Origin: M55B112 sp040903745
GTDB taxonomy: Bacteria > Bacteroidota > Bacteroidia > Bacteroidales > GCA-2748055
Assembly (NCBI GenBank): GCA_040903745.1
Contig: JBBDUV010000010.1
Location: forward strand, 1 to 60,292
Direction: 5' to 3'
Length of the DNA stretch: 60,292 bases
The position numbers and the translations under genes are program-made. This document shows, in pieces, positions 32,612 to 40,851 of this stretch (positions within the stretch are counted from its first letter, which is position 1; each line of letters opens with the position of its first letter). Under the pieces are notes generated by a model. That model did no database searches. It had not been told where the DNA came from and saw nothing but the letters and a program-made list of their open reading frames with translations.

Positions 32612-32614
32612 AAA

Positions 32615-33451
32615 TTATTCGAAAAACACCTCTCCCTTTGCATACTCGCCCATTACCATGAGTCCGGAAGTAAAGGGTTTAATTGACGCAAGAGCTGTCT
32701 GATACATCTTGTAATCATTCACCTCAAGGTCCACATAAAACTGATATTCCCAGTCTTTACCAATTATGGGCATTGACTGGATTTTTGCCAGATTAATCTC
32801 ATGAAATGAAAAGATCGACAGAATCTTGGACAAAGAACCGATTTTATGTGCTAAAGCAAAATGAATCGAAGACTTATTTATACGATCCTCATCCATTTTT
32901 ATTCCATTTTCTGTAAGTATGAGGAACCTGGTATAGTTCATTTTATTGGTCTCAATTCCTTCAGCCAGGATTTTCAAACCATATTTTTCAGCGGCCAGCC
33001 GACTTGCGATCGCCCCGGTATCAGCTTTTTTATTCACGCTTATTTCTTTGGCGCTCAAAGCCGTATCAACACTTTCAATTAAACGTATATGGGGATATTG
33101 CTCAAAAAAATTCCCGCATTGCAGAATAGCCATCGGATGAGAAAAAACCTCTTTTATATCTTCTATATCAACACCTGGAAGGGTAACCAGATTTTGCTTA
33201 ATCCTCAAATAAACCTCACCTATAATTCGCATCGGAGTCTCTTTAAGCAGGTTGTAATTTGGAAGAATACTTCCTGCAAGAGAGTTTTCGATGGCCATAA
33301 TGCCAAAATCAGCCCTGTGATCCTTAATTGATGTAAGAAGGTCTGAGAAAGAGTCCCTTGGAAGGATGTCAATCTCCTCTCCTTTAAAGTATTTATGTGC
33401 AGCCAGCTCATGAAAGGCTCCATATCCACCCTGAATCGCAATTCGCTTCAT
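32615..33451 (-). CDS. pheA: Prephenate dehydratase
   Basis: Converts prephenate to phenylpyruvate, the phenylalanine branch. 278 residues. The N-terminal dehydratase domain (about 1-180) starts with the typical AIQGGYGAFHELAA and contains the catalytic TRF motif (NYTRFLIL). The ACT domain (about 195-275) has HFALAHKIGSLSKILSIFSFHEINLAKIQSMP, the site of Phe feedback in this family. No fused mutase is present; that activity sits on the next gene. It is first in the operon, with a 200-base leader containing a Phe/Tyr leader peptide and a terminator. Confidence 0.95.
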   Translation of the reverse strand: MKRIAIQGGYGAFHELAAHKYFKGEEIDILPRDSFSDLLTSIKDHRADFGIMAIENSLAGSILPNYNLLKETPMRIIGEVYLRIKQNLVTLPGVDIEDIKEVFSHPMAILQCGNFFEQYPHIRLIESVDTALSAKEISVNKKADTGAIASRLAAEKYGLKILAEGIETNKMNYTRFLILTENGIKMDEDRINKSSIHFALAHKIGSLSKILSIFSFHEINLAKIQSMPIIGKDWEYQFYVDLEVNDYKMYQTALASIKPFTSGLMVMGEYAKGEVFFE

Positions 33452-33540
33452 AACTGGTTCTCAATTACAGTAAGCTTCTTCACTATCGACATCAAACATA
33501 ACAGTTAAAAATTCATATTACATATTATCAAGTGCCCTAA

Positions 33541-33568
33541 AACAAAAAACCCGACGAAAACGCCGGGT
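33541..33568 (-). terminator. Attenuator terminator in the pheA operon leader
   Basis: On the minus strand ACCCGGCG (33568-33561) pairs with CGTCGGGT (33556-33549, one G-T pair) around a TTTT loop, followed by TTTTTT (33549-33544). An alternative stem pairs CGGGTA (33588-33583) with TACCCG (33569-33564) and would destroy the terminator stem. The hairpin lies 90 bases before pheA and 25 bases after the leader peptide stop. Confidence 0.82.
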
Positions 33569-33592
33569 ACAAATACACTTCTTACCCGACTT

Positions 33593-33643
33593 CTACCCAA
33601 AAGCCATGAAAAAGAAATAATATGTACCAAAAAATGTTCTCAT
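33593..33643 (-). CDS. Phe/Tyr-rich leader peptide of the aromatic amino acid operon
   Basis: A 16-codon reading frame MRTFFGTYYFFFMAFG with a TAG stop at 33595-33593. Eight residues are Phe (6) or Tyr (2), including YYFFF in a row. It starts about 9 bases after the expected transcription start, and its stop lies five bases before the antiterminator arm. This is the classical geometry in which a ribosome stalled at aromatic codons frees the antiterminator, and one that reaches the stop covers it. The Tyr-Phe codon stretch (complement of about 33612-33618) can also pair with AAGAAGT downstream (about 33582-33576), a possible protector stem. The operon makes both Phe and Tyr precursors, which matches the peptide. 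Confidence 0.8.
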   Translation of the reverse strand: MRTFFGTYYFFFMAFG

Positions 33644-33658
33644 TTAGAATTATTCTCA

Positions 33659-33691
33659 CAAACGTAACTAAAATAATTCATATTCACAAAA
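33659..33691 (-). promoter_or_regulatory. Promoter of the aromatic amino acid operon
   Basis: On the minus strand TTTTG (33691-33687) is followed after 20 bases by TACGTTTG (33666-33659). This matches both elements of the Bacteroidota primary-sigma promoter (TTTG and TAnnTTTG) at the expected spacing. Initiation near 33652 would put the leader peptide start about 9 bases into the transcript. Confidence 0.75.
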
Positions 33692-33817
33692 TTTATAAGA
33701 CCTGGCAACTGTTTTTTGATAATTTATTATTAAATAAAGGGCGCTGCTATTAAAACATGATACTCTATTTATTTAACCAGTATTCAAAAAAATGCTATTT
33801 TAGAGCGAGAGAAAATA

Positions 33818-34492
33818 ATGCAGATGAGAAAGGAAGAATTATTTAAAAGAGTTATAGCCTATTTTGAAGATGCCATTCCTGTGGCCGAAACTGAATTACA
33901 TTATAAAAATCCCTACGAGCTCATCGTTGCTGTCATATTATCTGCCCAATGTACCGATAAGCGCGTAAATATGATAACACCGGAGTTCTTTAGAAAGTAT
34001 CCAACATTGCAAGAACTTTCAAAAAACAAACCGGAAGATGTCTTTGCTTATATAAAAAGCTGCTCTTATCCTAACAATAAGGCCAGACATCTGATCGGAA
34101 TGGCCCGCACAGTAATTAGAGAATTTAATGGAGTAATTCCCGATAATCCACAAGACCTTCAAAAACTTCCGGGTGTTGGAAGAAAAACAGCAAATGTAGT
34201 TTTGTCAGTCGCCTTTAATCAGCCTGCTATGGCGGTGGATACGCATGTTTTCCGGGTTACAGCCAGAATAGGGCTGACTGTACATGCAAAAACGCCACTT
34301 GAAACTGAATTACAACTCGTAAAGTACATTCCTGAAGCTCTGGTCCACAAAGCACATCATTGGTTTATCCTTCACGGCAGGTATGTCTGCCTGGCCCGGA
34401 ATCCACGCTGCAGTGATTGCGGACTTGCTGAATTGTGCAAGTACAACAATAGTAAAGTTAGCCGACTAAAAACTTCATCAGTTAAAAAGTAA
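33818..34492 (+). CDS. nth: Endonuclease III (DNA glycosylase/AP lyase)
   Basis: Base-excision repair enzyme removing oxidised pyrimidines. 224 residues. The helix-hairpin-helix LPGVGRKTANVV carries catalytic Lys123, and AVDTHVFRV carries Asp141; the spacing is as in E. coli Nth. The [4Fe-4S] cysteines are Cys191, 198, 201 and 207 (C-X6-C-X2-C-X5-C). A start two codons downstream (MRKEEL) is also possible. It is divergent from the aromatic operon. Confidence 0.96.
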   Translation: MQMRKEELFKRVIAYFEDAIPVAETELHYKNPYELIVAVILSAQCTDKRVNMITPEFFRKYPTLQELSKNKPEDVFAYIKSCSYPNNKARHLIGMARTVIREFNGVIPDNPQDLQKLPGVGRKTANVVLSVAFNQPAMAVDTHVFRVTARIGLTVHAKTPLETELQLVKYIPEALVHKAHHWFILHGRYVCLARNPRCSDCGLAELCKYNNSKVSRLKTSSVKK

Positions 34493-34503
34493 AACGAAAT
34501 TAT

Positions 34504-34511
34504 TATATTTG
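34504..34511 (+). promoter_or_regulatory. Putative promoter -7 box downstream of nth
   Basis: TATATTTG matches TAnnTTTG exactly. Just after it, an ATG at 34515 opens a 29-codon frame ending at 34604 (MSPSSIDIGLSVAKDKR...), of unknown significance. The next gene starts at 34646. Confidence 0.4.
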
Positions 34512-34645
34512 TTTATGAGCCCTTCATCAATAGATATAGGTCTTTCAGTTGCCAAAGACAAAAGGATATATAAATGGAGACTGAGCGAACAGCTCGAATT
34601 TTGAGAAGGGGTGTTGCTTGCAAGCACCAAATTAAAGAATGTATA

Positions 34646-35548
34646 ATGATGAGAAAATCAACTAACCATAAGGCTTTGATCAGAAAAATAATCGCCATCA
34701 TTTTGCCGGTACTTTTAATTTCATCCGGACCAACTGGAAAAAAAGATTTTTCTGCGGCCCGTAAAAACAATGTCTGTAAGGTTTTAAAAGACGACGTACT
34801 TCTGTATTTTGTTTTTATTGATACAAGAACCACGCATCCCTGGACAGAATTTGACATACTTACGACCATTGATTCAATCCATGTTGCAAAGAGGTGGATT
34901 GAAGAAAAGGCTGCCAAGGCTGGTGTTATACTGAATATTAAAACAGATTATTATATTGGAAATGAATATACAACAATTAACAGGAATCTCCCCAAAAAAG
35001 ATTTGCAGGAATCGATCAGAGAACCCAACCTCAACAAAGGCATTTATTCTTTGAACAGGTGGGCCGATTATGTTGCTAAAACAGTGGGCGAATCACTCTA
35101 CATTGAAGATAAAGATGGAATACCAGTTACATCTAAACCCAACAACAAAGAGAGACTCATTGCACAATTGCGGGATGATTATGCCGTGGAAAGTGTTGCT
35201 CTTATGTTTTTTGTTAACAACTACTTTAGGGATGATATTTCCATCTCAATTAATACCATGGAGACGACAGATGTAGAATTTTCAATTGTAAGCTATAAAT
35301 ACCCTGCTGAAATATCCAAGTATTTTCTCAAACTTTTCGGGGGAGTCGATTTGAATAAATCGCATGAACGAAAGAGTAATAGAAAGGTGAAAATCGCCCG
35401 GCAATACTTTCCGAATGATATCATGCAGGATGTAAATGCAAAAAATCTGACAGATCTAGATATAGGTAGCTTCACGGCCTATATGATCGGATGGTACAAC
35501 GTACTGGAATCGAAATATGAACCTCTTCTAACTGATGGTGTATTCTAA
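34646..35548 (+). CDS. Exported protein of unknown function
   Basis: I do not recognise the family. From the ATG at 34646 there are 300 residues. It begins MMRKSTNHKALIRKIIAIILPVLLISS, a basic start and hydrophobic core that look like a signal peptide or membrane anchor; longer in-frame starts would bury this. The rest is soluble-looking, mixed alpha/beta, with many Asp, Lys and Tyr residues. Recognisable stretches include LYFVFIDTRTTHPWTEFDI, VESVALMFFVNNYFRDDIS and IGSFTAYMIGWYNVLESKYEPLL. The conserved-looking TFDILTTIDSI-like segment and the DTR motif suggest a folded domain, but none I can name. It is alone between nth and the MORN-repeat gene. Confidence 0.65.
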   Translation: MMRKSTNHKALIRKIIAIILPVLLISSGPTGKKDFSAARKNNVCKVLKDDVLLYFVFIDTRTTHPWTEFDILTTIDSIHVAKRWIEEKAAKAGVILNIKTDYYIGNEYTTINRNLPKKDLQESIREPNLNKGIYSLNRWADYVAKTVGESLYIEDKDGIPVTSKPNNKERLIAQLRDDYAVESVALMFFVNNYFRDDISISINTMETTDVEFSIVSYKYPAEISKYFLKLFGGVDLNKSHERKSNRKVKIARQYFPNDIMQDVNAKNLTDLDIGSFTAYMIGWYNVLESKYEPLLTDGVF

Positions 35549-35662
35549 TCTCTACACTATTTTCATATTCACTAAAATAAATACTAATGTTAAATTAATG
35601 TTAACTTATAATCTGCTATTTTTCAATATTTTAAATGTTTAGGTTCTGATCTTTTGATTTTA

Positions 35663-35694
35663 TTTGTTAAATACTTAACTTTTTCTTAACTTTG
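35663..35694 (+). promoter_or_regulatory. Promoter of the MORN-repeat protein gene
   Basis: TTTG (35663-35666) and TAACTTTG (35687-35694) are spaced by 20 bases, a near-ideal Bacteroidota promoter. Initiation near 35701 gives a leader of about 22 bases. Confidence 0.7.
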
Positions 35695-35722
35695 TGTTAA
35701 TGGAAATTTAAAATTACAGATC

Positions 35723-36157
35723 ATGAAAATTTTAATCAATATATCAATTCTCTTGCTGACTGTATCACTTAATGCACAGCAGGGAATCGACGAGATTCTT
35801 GCTAGCAATAGACTGAATAACAATAAAGTAGAACAATCACTGATGGCTAGTGAGTTTTCAGTAATGAAGGCTGAAAAACTGGATGGTATATTTAAGCTCC
35901 TCGCTGAAAACGGTAACATAAAAGAAGTTCGGACTTTTGAAAATGGAAATCCTGATGGGACTTGGATTCAATATGATGACAATCAAAATCTTATCGCCAT
36001 TGCGAATTATAAGAACAGTCTTAAACATGGCAAATGGATCATATGGGATTCAAATGGTGTGAAAAGGTCTGAACTGTATTATAATAACGGAGCGAGAACA
36101 GGTAAATGGAGTATTTGGAATGAGGAAGGAAAACTTGTCTCTTCTAAAGAGTATTGA
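35723..36157 (+). CDS. Exported MORN-repeat (YwqK-like) protein
   Basis: A 144-residue protein with a signal peptide (cleavage after LNAQ). About three MORN-2-type repeats follow (GTWIQYDDNQNLIAIANYKNSLKH, GKWIIWDSNGVKRSELYYNNGART, GKWSIWNEEGKLVSSKEY). Such proteins are often labelled YwqK-family antitoxin, but the presence of a signal peptide and lack of a toxin gene argue against a toxin-antitoxin role here. The repeats probably form a small beta-meander surface. It has its own promoter (35663-35694) and terminator (36271-36300). Confidence 0.8.
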   Translation: MKILINISILLLTVSLNAQQGIDEILASNRLNNNKVEQSLMASEFSVMKAEKLDGIFKLLAENGNIKEVRTFENGNPDGTWIQYDDNQNLIAIANYKNSLKHGKWIIWDSNGVKRSELYYNNGARTGKWSIWNEEGKLVSSKEY

Positions 36158-36270
36158 TTGTATCTGGTGATAGAAAGAAAGAATCGCGTGTACGGGTTTA
36201 GTGAAGCAAAAATTTGTAAGTTTTTATTGTACTTAATAAGGTTTTTACCAGTACCACCTATTTAAAGAAT

Positions 36271-36300
36271 AAAACCACAATTCATCTGTGGTTTTTTTTT
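36271..36300 (+). terminator. Rho-independent terminator of the MORN-repeat gene
   Basis: AAAACCACA (36271-36279) pairs with TGTGGTTTT (36287-36295), and the T run continues to 36300. Confidence 0.8.
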
Positions 36301-36502
36301 GTTCTTACAATTAATGCTGATTAAAGGCACCGGGTCGGAACAACTATAACTCATCAAAGTACTATAGTCTGTTGAGGTATAACCGAACCCTTTATAATCA
36401 TTGGAGTTCCTGTCTTCACTCTAACGTTTTGTATTTAAAAAAAAAGTGTTAATTTTACTTCATTAAGTAGTCTGTTAGCAGCCATTATAAACAAATATTC
36501 CT
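36301..36502. other. Intergenic region with nothing recognised
   Basis: AT-rich spacer before the lipoprotein gene. No coding frame, RNA gene or repeat match to the other families was seen. An A run near 36437-36447 precedes the probable promoter area of the next gene. Confidence 0.4.
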
Positions 36503-37432
36503 ATGAATAAGAAATTTCTATATCCCGGTAAAGTACTGATTCTTATTTCAGTTTTCTTTGCTTTTAGCATCACAGCATGTAACTCAGGAGCAAAAAAGGC
36601 TGAAAATAATGCTGATCAGGCTGAGGAATTTGTGACAGCAATAGATGGAGATACACAGGAAAGATTTCTAACAGCAAAAAGAATTTTCTATTCACTTCCA
36701 TCTCCTATTGAAACCGCAAAAATTCTTCAAAGTGCTGGGGCAACATACGATGAACAGCTGCTAAACCCGATCGAGAATCAATCTGGTTATATTACCACAA
36801 AAGATATGGCCCTCAATCTCGGGATATACACAACTGATCTTAGTTATGCCAGTCTATTCGATCAAACCCAGGTTACACTGAATTATATTGAAGTTGCCAA
36901 AAAACTAGCTGACGGCCTCAATATTCTGGATGCCATAAGCGAATCAACAATTCAAAGACTTGAAGATAACGTTAATAATAGGGAAGAAATTATAGATATT
37001 ATTTCTGAAACCCTGTTGAATTCAAGTTCGTTTTTAAAGGAGAGGGGGCTTGAGAGTACCGCAACTATTATTCTTGTCGGAGGATGGGTTGAAGGGCTCT
37101 ATATCGCAACCCAGCTTGTTGTAGACAGTCCAATTGAAAACAACAAAATCGTTGAAAGAATTGTTGATCAAAAACTATCAGTTGATTTTATGATCAACCT
37201 TTTGGAGGAGGCGAAAGATGACCCTGATGCTCAAAGGGTACTTGCCGACGTTTATGATCTTAAGAGTACCTTCGACAAGATTCAAATAGTGCAGGGTGAG
37301 AATACGCCAGTAACAGATCCTGAGACAAATGTAACGACCTTAAAATCAAGTTCTTCTCACAATCTGACCCAGCCGGTATTTGACGAACTTGTAACGAAGG
37401 TTAAAAAGATAAGAATCAGCTATATATCCTAA
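36503..37432 (+). CDS. Helical lipoprotein of unknown function
   Basis: A 309-residue predicted lipoprotein: basic N-terminus, hydrophobic core, and lipobox ITAC with Cys26, followed by a flexible NSGAKKAENNADQAEE linker. The mature part is almost entirely alpha-helical in character (FLTAKRIFYSLPSPIETAKILQSAGATYDE; LNLGIYTTDLSYASLFDQTQ; TATIILVGGWVEGLYIATQLV). Similar proteins with the SLPSPIE..LL..AG block occur widely in Bacteroidota as hypothetical lipoproteins; no function is known to me. A small secreted protein gene follows 10 bases later, probably cotranscribed. Confidence 0.75.
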   Translation: MNKKFLYPGKVLILISVFFAFSITACNSGAKKAENNADQAEEFVTAIDGDTQERFLTAKRIFYSLPSPIETAKILQSAGATYDEQLLNPIENQSGYITTKDMALNLGIYTTDLSYASLFDQTQVTLNYIEVAKKLADGLNILDAISESTIQRLEDNVNNREEIIDIISETLLNSSSFLKERGLESTATIILVGGWVEGLYIATQLVVDSPIENNKIVERIVDQKLSVDFMINLLEEAKDDPDAQRVLADVYDLKSTFDKIQIVQGENTPVTDPETNVTTLKSSSSHNLTQPVFDELVTKVKKIRISYIS

Positions 37433-37442
37433 ATTTTATATC

Positions 37443-37886
37443 ATGATGAGAAAAGGCATACTTTTAGTATCTCTTGTAGCAATGATGGCTTCGTTACCTA
37501 CCATTGTCAATGCACAATGTAAGCAGTTTGCCAAAAAGACTTGTAAGGTCGGACTTAACCCATACCAGCATGATGGAAATTACCATGCTGCTTTACTTTT
37601 AGAAGGAGAAGAAGCTGAATTATATAAAACTTTTTACTCCGAAACAGACTACAGAATCGGAGTATGTGGTGCAGGTAATTTAAATGATATTGAATTCAAA
37701 ATTGTCGACAGCAATGGTAAGGTCCTCTATAATAACAGGGAGCATGATTTTGAATGGAAATGGGATTTTAGGCTTGAATCAAGTCAGCAATTAAAAATTG
37801 TTGTAAAGGTGCCCGTAGCAAACGGAGAATCATTAGAACCTGCAGAAGGATGTGTAGCTATTATGTTTGGATTCAAGGATGACTAA
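37443..37886 (+). CDS. Small secreted protein of unknown function
   Basis: A 147-residue protein with a signal peptide (MMRKGILLVSLVAMMASL, cleavage after VNA). The mature beta-rich domain has four cysteines (CKQFAKKTC, VCGAG, EGCVAIMFGF). A motif YHAALLLEGEEAELYKTFYSETDYRIGVCGAG and a closing hydrophobic strand are notable. It forms a likely two-gene unit with the preceding lipoprotein. The fold may be a periplasmic beta sandwich; no family is claimed. Its stop abuts uvrA. Confidence 0.7.
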   Translation: MMRKGILLVSLVAMMASLPTIVNAQCKQFAKKTCKVGLNPYQHDGNYHAALLLEGEEAELYKTFYSETDYRIGVCGAGNLNDIEFKIVDSNGKVLYNNREHDFEWKWDFRLESSQQLKIVVKVPVANGESLEPAEGCVAIMFGFKDD

Positions 37887-40679
37887 TCATTGAAGCTTTT
37901 CCCTTACAAATAATGCTGTTGGTGAATCTTTATCGTTCAAAATTTGTTCCGGAGTTCCCTGAAATATTAAATTACCCCCATCTTCACCTCCACCTGGACC
38001 TAACTCAATCAGCCAATCGGCAGATTTAATTATTTCCAGATTATGTTCAATAATCAATACTGTGTGTCCCTTCCGAATCAATGCGTTGAATGCATTCAGC
38101 AATAAAGATATATCATGAAAGTGTAGACCTGTAGTGGGTTCGTCAAAAATAAAAATGGTTTTATGAACATCTGTCTCCCTACTTAAAAAATAGGCCAATT
38201 TTACGCGCTGACTCTCTCCCCCACTTAATGTGCTTGATGATTGTCCGAGTTTTATATATCCTAATCCCACAGTTTGTAGTGGTTTCAGCCTTTTGACAAT
38301 CCGTGTCTCTATGTTGCTGTTTGCAACATCAAAAAACTCGATTGCTTCATTCACCGTCATTTCAAGAACATCGAAAATATTTCTATCATTGTATTTTACA
38401 TCCAGGACCTCATCCTTGAACCTCTTTCCATGACATTTTTCACAGTCCAGGTGTACATCAGCCATAAACTGCATCTCAATGAGTATTTCACCCTCTCCCC
38501 TGCACTCTTCACAGCGACCACCATCAATATTAAAGGAGAAATGAGATGCCTTGTAACCCCGTATTTTTGATGCTTGCTGAGCAGCAAATAATTTGCGAAT
38601 CTCATCATAGGCTTTCAAATAAGTGACTGGATTTGAACGGGATGATCTTCCAATTGGGTTCTGGTCTACAAATTCAACAGAATCGAGGAGATGAGTATCA
38701 CCCAGAAAGAGGTCGTGTTTACCAGGCTTTTCTCCTGTCCCTAGAAGTTTTCGAGATAAAAGAGGAAAGAGGACGTTCCTGACAAGAGATGATTTTCCAG
38801 AACCACTGACACCGCTTATAACGCATATCACCTGTAAAGGGATTTTTACTGTTACTGATTTAAGATTGTTCTCTCTGGCACCCACCACCTCAAGATAATT
38901 ATTCCATTTTCGACGTTGTGCCGGGACCTCAATTTTACGCTTTCCTGAAAGATATTCGGAGGTAAGTCCCTTTGGGTTTTTCATCAAATGGCTATGATCC
39001 CCTTGAAAAACTACCTCTCCGCCATGTCGTCCGGCAAGTGGTCCCATATCTATGATCATATCTGCCGAATTCATAATCTCTTCATCATGCTCAACAACCA
39101 AAACTGTATTTCCCAATTTTTTCAACTCCTTCAATACTTCAATTAATTTTCCGGTATCTCGGGGATGCAATCCAATACTTGGCTCGTCCAGTATATACAG
39201 TGAGCCTACCAAGCTACTTCCAAGAGTTGTTGCAAGATTGATCCTTTGACTTTCCCCTCCGGAAAGAGTGGATGAAAGGCGGTTCAGGGTAAGGTAACCT
39301 AATCCGACATTATTCAGGAATCTTAGTCTGGATCTGATCTCCTCGATTAATCTTCCAGCAATTTTTTGTGTCTGTTTATCAGGGTTGAAGCTATTAAAAT
39401 AATTTTCCAGTTTAGAAACAGGCATACCCACAAGTTCAGATATTGTACTATTATTAACCCGAACATATAAAGCCTCTTTACGCAATCTGGAGCCACCGCA
39501 TTCGTAGCAGATGGTTTTTCCACGGTACCTGGAAAGCATTACACGGTATTGTATTTTATACTTTTTAGCCTCCAAATGCATAAAAAATTGGTCCAAACCT
39601 TTAAAAAAACTATTTCCTTTCCAGAGCAGGCGGCGCTGTTCATCAGAAAGTTCATAATAGGGCTTGTGTATTGGAAAGTTAAATTTACTGGCGTGCAATA
39701 CAAGTCGCTCCTTCCACTTTTTCATTTTATCCCCTTTCCAACATACAATGGCATCATCATATACGGACAGCTCTTTGTTGGGGATTACAAGATCTTCGTC
39801 TATCCCAATTACCATTCCGTAACCTTCACAGACAGGGCAAGCTCCCACAGGATTGTTAAAACTAAACATATGCTCAGATGGCTCCTCAAAGTTTAAACCG
39901 TCCAATTCAAAGCGTGAAGAGAAATCATGGATTTTATCTGTTTTAGGATCCCATATCCTGCAATAGCCATGACCCAACTGAAATGCTAATTGAGCACTAT
40001 CACTCAACCGTACAATATTATCTTCATCATGGCGAACAACAATCCTGTCAATAACAACATGCACTACTCCACTCTTCAGAAAGGACTCTTCACTAAGTAA
40101 TGACTTTATCGCTATCATATTTCCATGGTATAATGCCCTGGTCATTCCTTGCTGTGACAGAATGTCAAGCTGATCTGATATATTATTTTCAACATTCAGA
40201 CATAATGTTGCAAGTAAAACAAGTTTCCGACCCTCTTCAAATTCTAATATCTGATCGACAACGTCTGTTACACTCTTCTTTTTTACCTCCTTACCGGAAA
40301 TCGGAGATATGGTCTTTCCAATCCGGGCAAACAACAGTTTCAAATAATCATAAATTTCAGTTGAAGTGCCAACCGTTGATCTGGGATTACGTGTATTTAC
40401 CTTTTGTTCAATAGCAACCGCGGGAGGTATTCCATGTATGAAATCAACATCAGGTTTATCAATCCTTCCCAAGAACTGACGTGCATACGCCGAAAGGCTT
40501 TCTACGTATCGACGCTGACCTTCAGCGTATAATGTGTCAAAGGCCAATGATGACTTACCGGAACCCGAAACGCCAGTTACGACCACAAGCTGATCCCTTG
40601 GTATTGAAATATCTATGTTCTTTAAATTATGCACCCTTGCACCCTTGATATAGATTCCCTGATCACTAGTGATTGGCAT
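37887..40679 (-). CDS. uvrA: Excinuclease ABC subunit A
   Basis: Damage-recognition ATPase of nucleotide excision repair. 930 residues with two ABC ATPase halves. Walker A sites are GVSGSGKS (36-43) and, in the second half, GVSGSGKSSLVRNVLFP. Two signature motifs STLSGGESQR are present. Zinc-binding sites show as CPVCEGYG with CYECGGSRLR, and CEECRGEGE with CEKCHGKRF. A slightly short length is normal for the phylum. Two UvrA paralogues are common in Bacteroidota, so this may not be the only copy. A -7 box TACATTTG lies about 40 bases upstream. Confidence 0.97.
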   Translation of the reverse strand: MPITSDQGIYIKGARVHNLKNIDISIPRDQLVVVTGVSGSGKSSLAFDTLYAEGQRRYVESLSAYARQFLGRIDKPDVDFIHGIPPAVAIEQKVNTRNPRSTVGTSTEIYDYLKLLFARIGKTISPISGKEVKKKSVTDVVDQILEFEEGRKLVLLATLCLNVENNISDQLDILSQQGMTRALYHGNMIAIKSLLSEESFLKSGVVHVVIDRIVVRHDEDNIVRLSDSAQLAFQLGHGYCRIWDPKTDKIHDFSSRFELDGLNFEEPSEHMFSFNNPVGACPVCEGYGMVIGIDEDLVIPNKELSVYDDAIVCWKGDKMKKWKERLVLHASKFNFPIHKPYYELSDEQRRLLWKGNSFFKGLDQFFMHLEAKKYKIQYRVMLSRYRGKTICYECGGSRLRKEALYVRVNNSTISELVGMPVSKLENYFNSFNPDKQTQKIAGRLIEEIRSRLRFLNNVGLGYLTLNRLSSTLSGGESQRINLATTLGSSLVGSLYILDEPSIGLHPRDTGKLIEVLKELKKLGNTVLVVEHDEEIMNSADMIIDMGPLAGRHGGEVVFQGDHSHLMKNPKGLTSEYLSGKRKIEVPAQRRKWNNYLEVVGARENNLKSVTVKIPLQVICVISGVSGSGKSSLVRNVLFPLLSRKLLGTGEKPGKHDLFLGDTHLLDSVEFVDQNPIGRSSRSNPVTYLKAYDEIRKLFAAQQASKIRGYKASHFSFNIDGGRCEECRGEGEILIEMQFMADVHLDCEKCHGKRFKDEVLDVKYNDRNIFDVLEMTVNEAIEFFDVANSNIETRIVKRLKPLQTVGLGYIKLGQSSSTLSGGESQRVKLAYFLSRETDVHKTIFIFDEPTTGLHFHDISLLLNAFNALIRKGHTVLIIEHNLEIIKSADWLIELGPGGGEDGGNLIFQGTPEQILNDKDSPTALFVREKLQ

Positions 40680-40717
40680 GATATTTGTGAATTTTCCTTT
40701 GTTAATTAATTAAAAAA

Positions 40718-40725
40718 CAAATGTA
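40718..40725 (-). promoter_or_regulatory. Putative uvrA promoter -7 box
   Basis: The minus strand reads TACATTTG, matching TAnnTTTG, 38 bases before the uvrA start. No TTTG at the ideal distance; TTTTTG occurs only 10 bases upstream. Confidence 0.4.
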
Positions 40726-40851
40726 ATACATTTTGCAAAAAGGTTTTTTTTCGCTTATTTGCAGGCCAAAGTAAATTTAACCAAAAATTATCTGCCTATC
40801 GAAACACCTGTACGCTGAACCAATACATCAAAAGTTTTGAAAACAGAACAA

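Noticed and set aside
34513..34917. Minus-strand frame of 134 codons opposite the exported protein
   Set aside because: No family character; the plus-strand frame is longer, has a signal peptide and a promoter box.
35723..36157. YwqK-like antitoxin as half of a toxin-antitoxin system
   Set aside because: The protein has a signal peptide and no toxin gene adjoins; the MORN-type repeats alone do not support that role.
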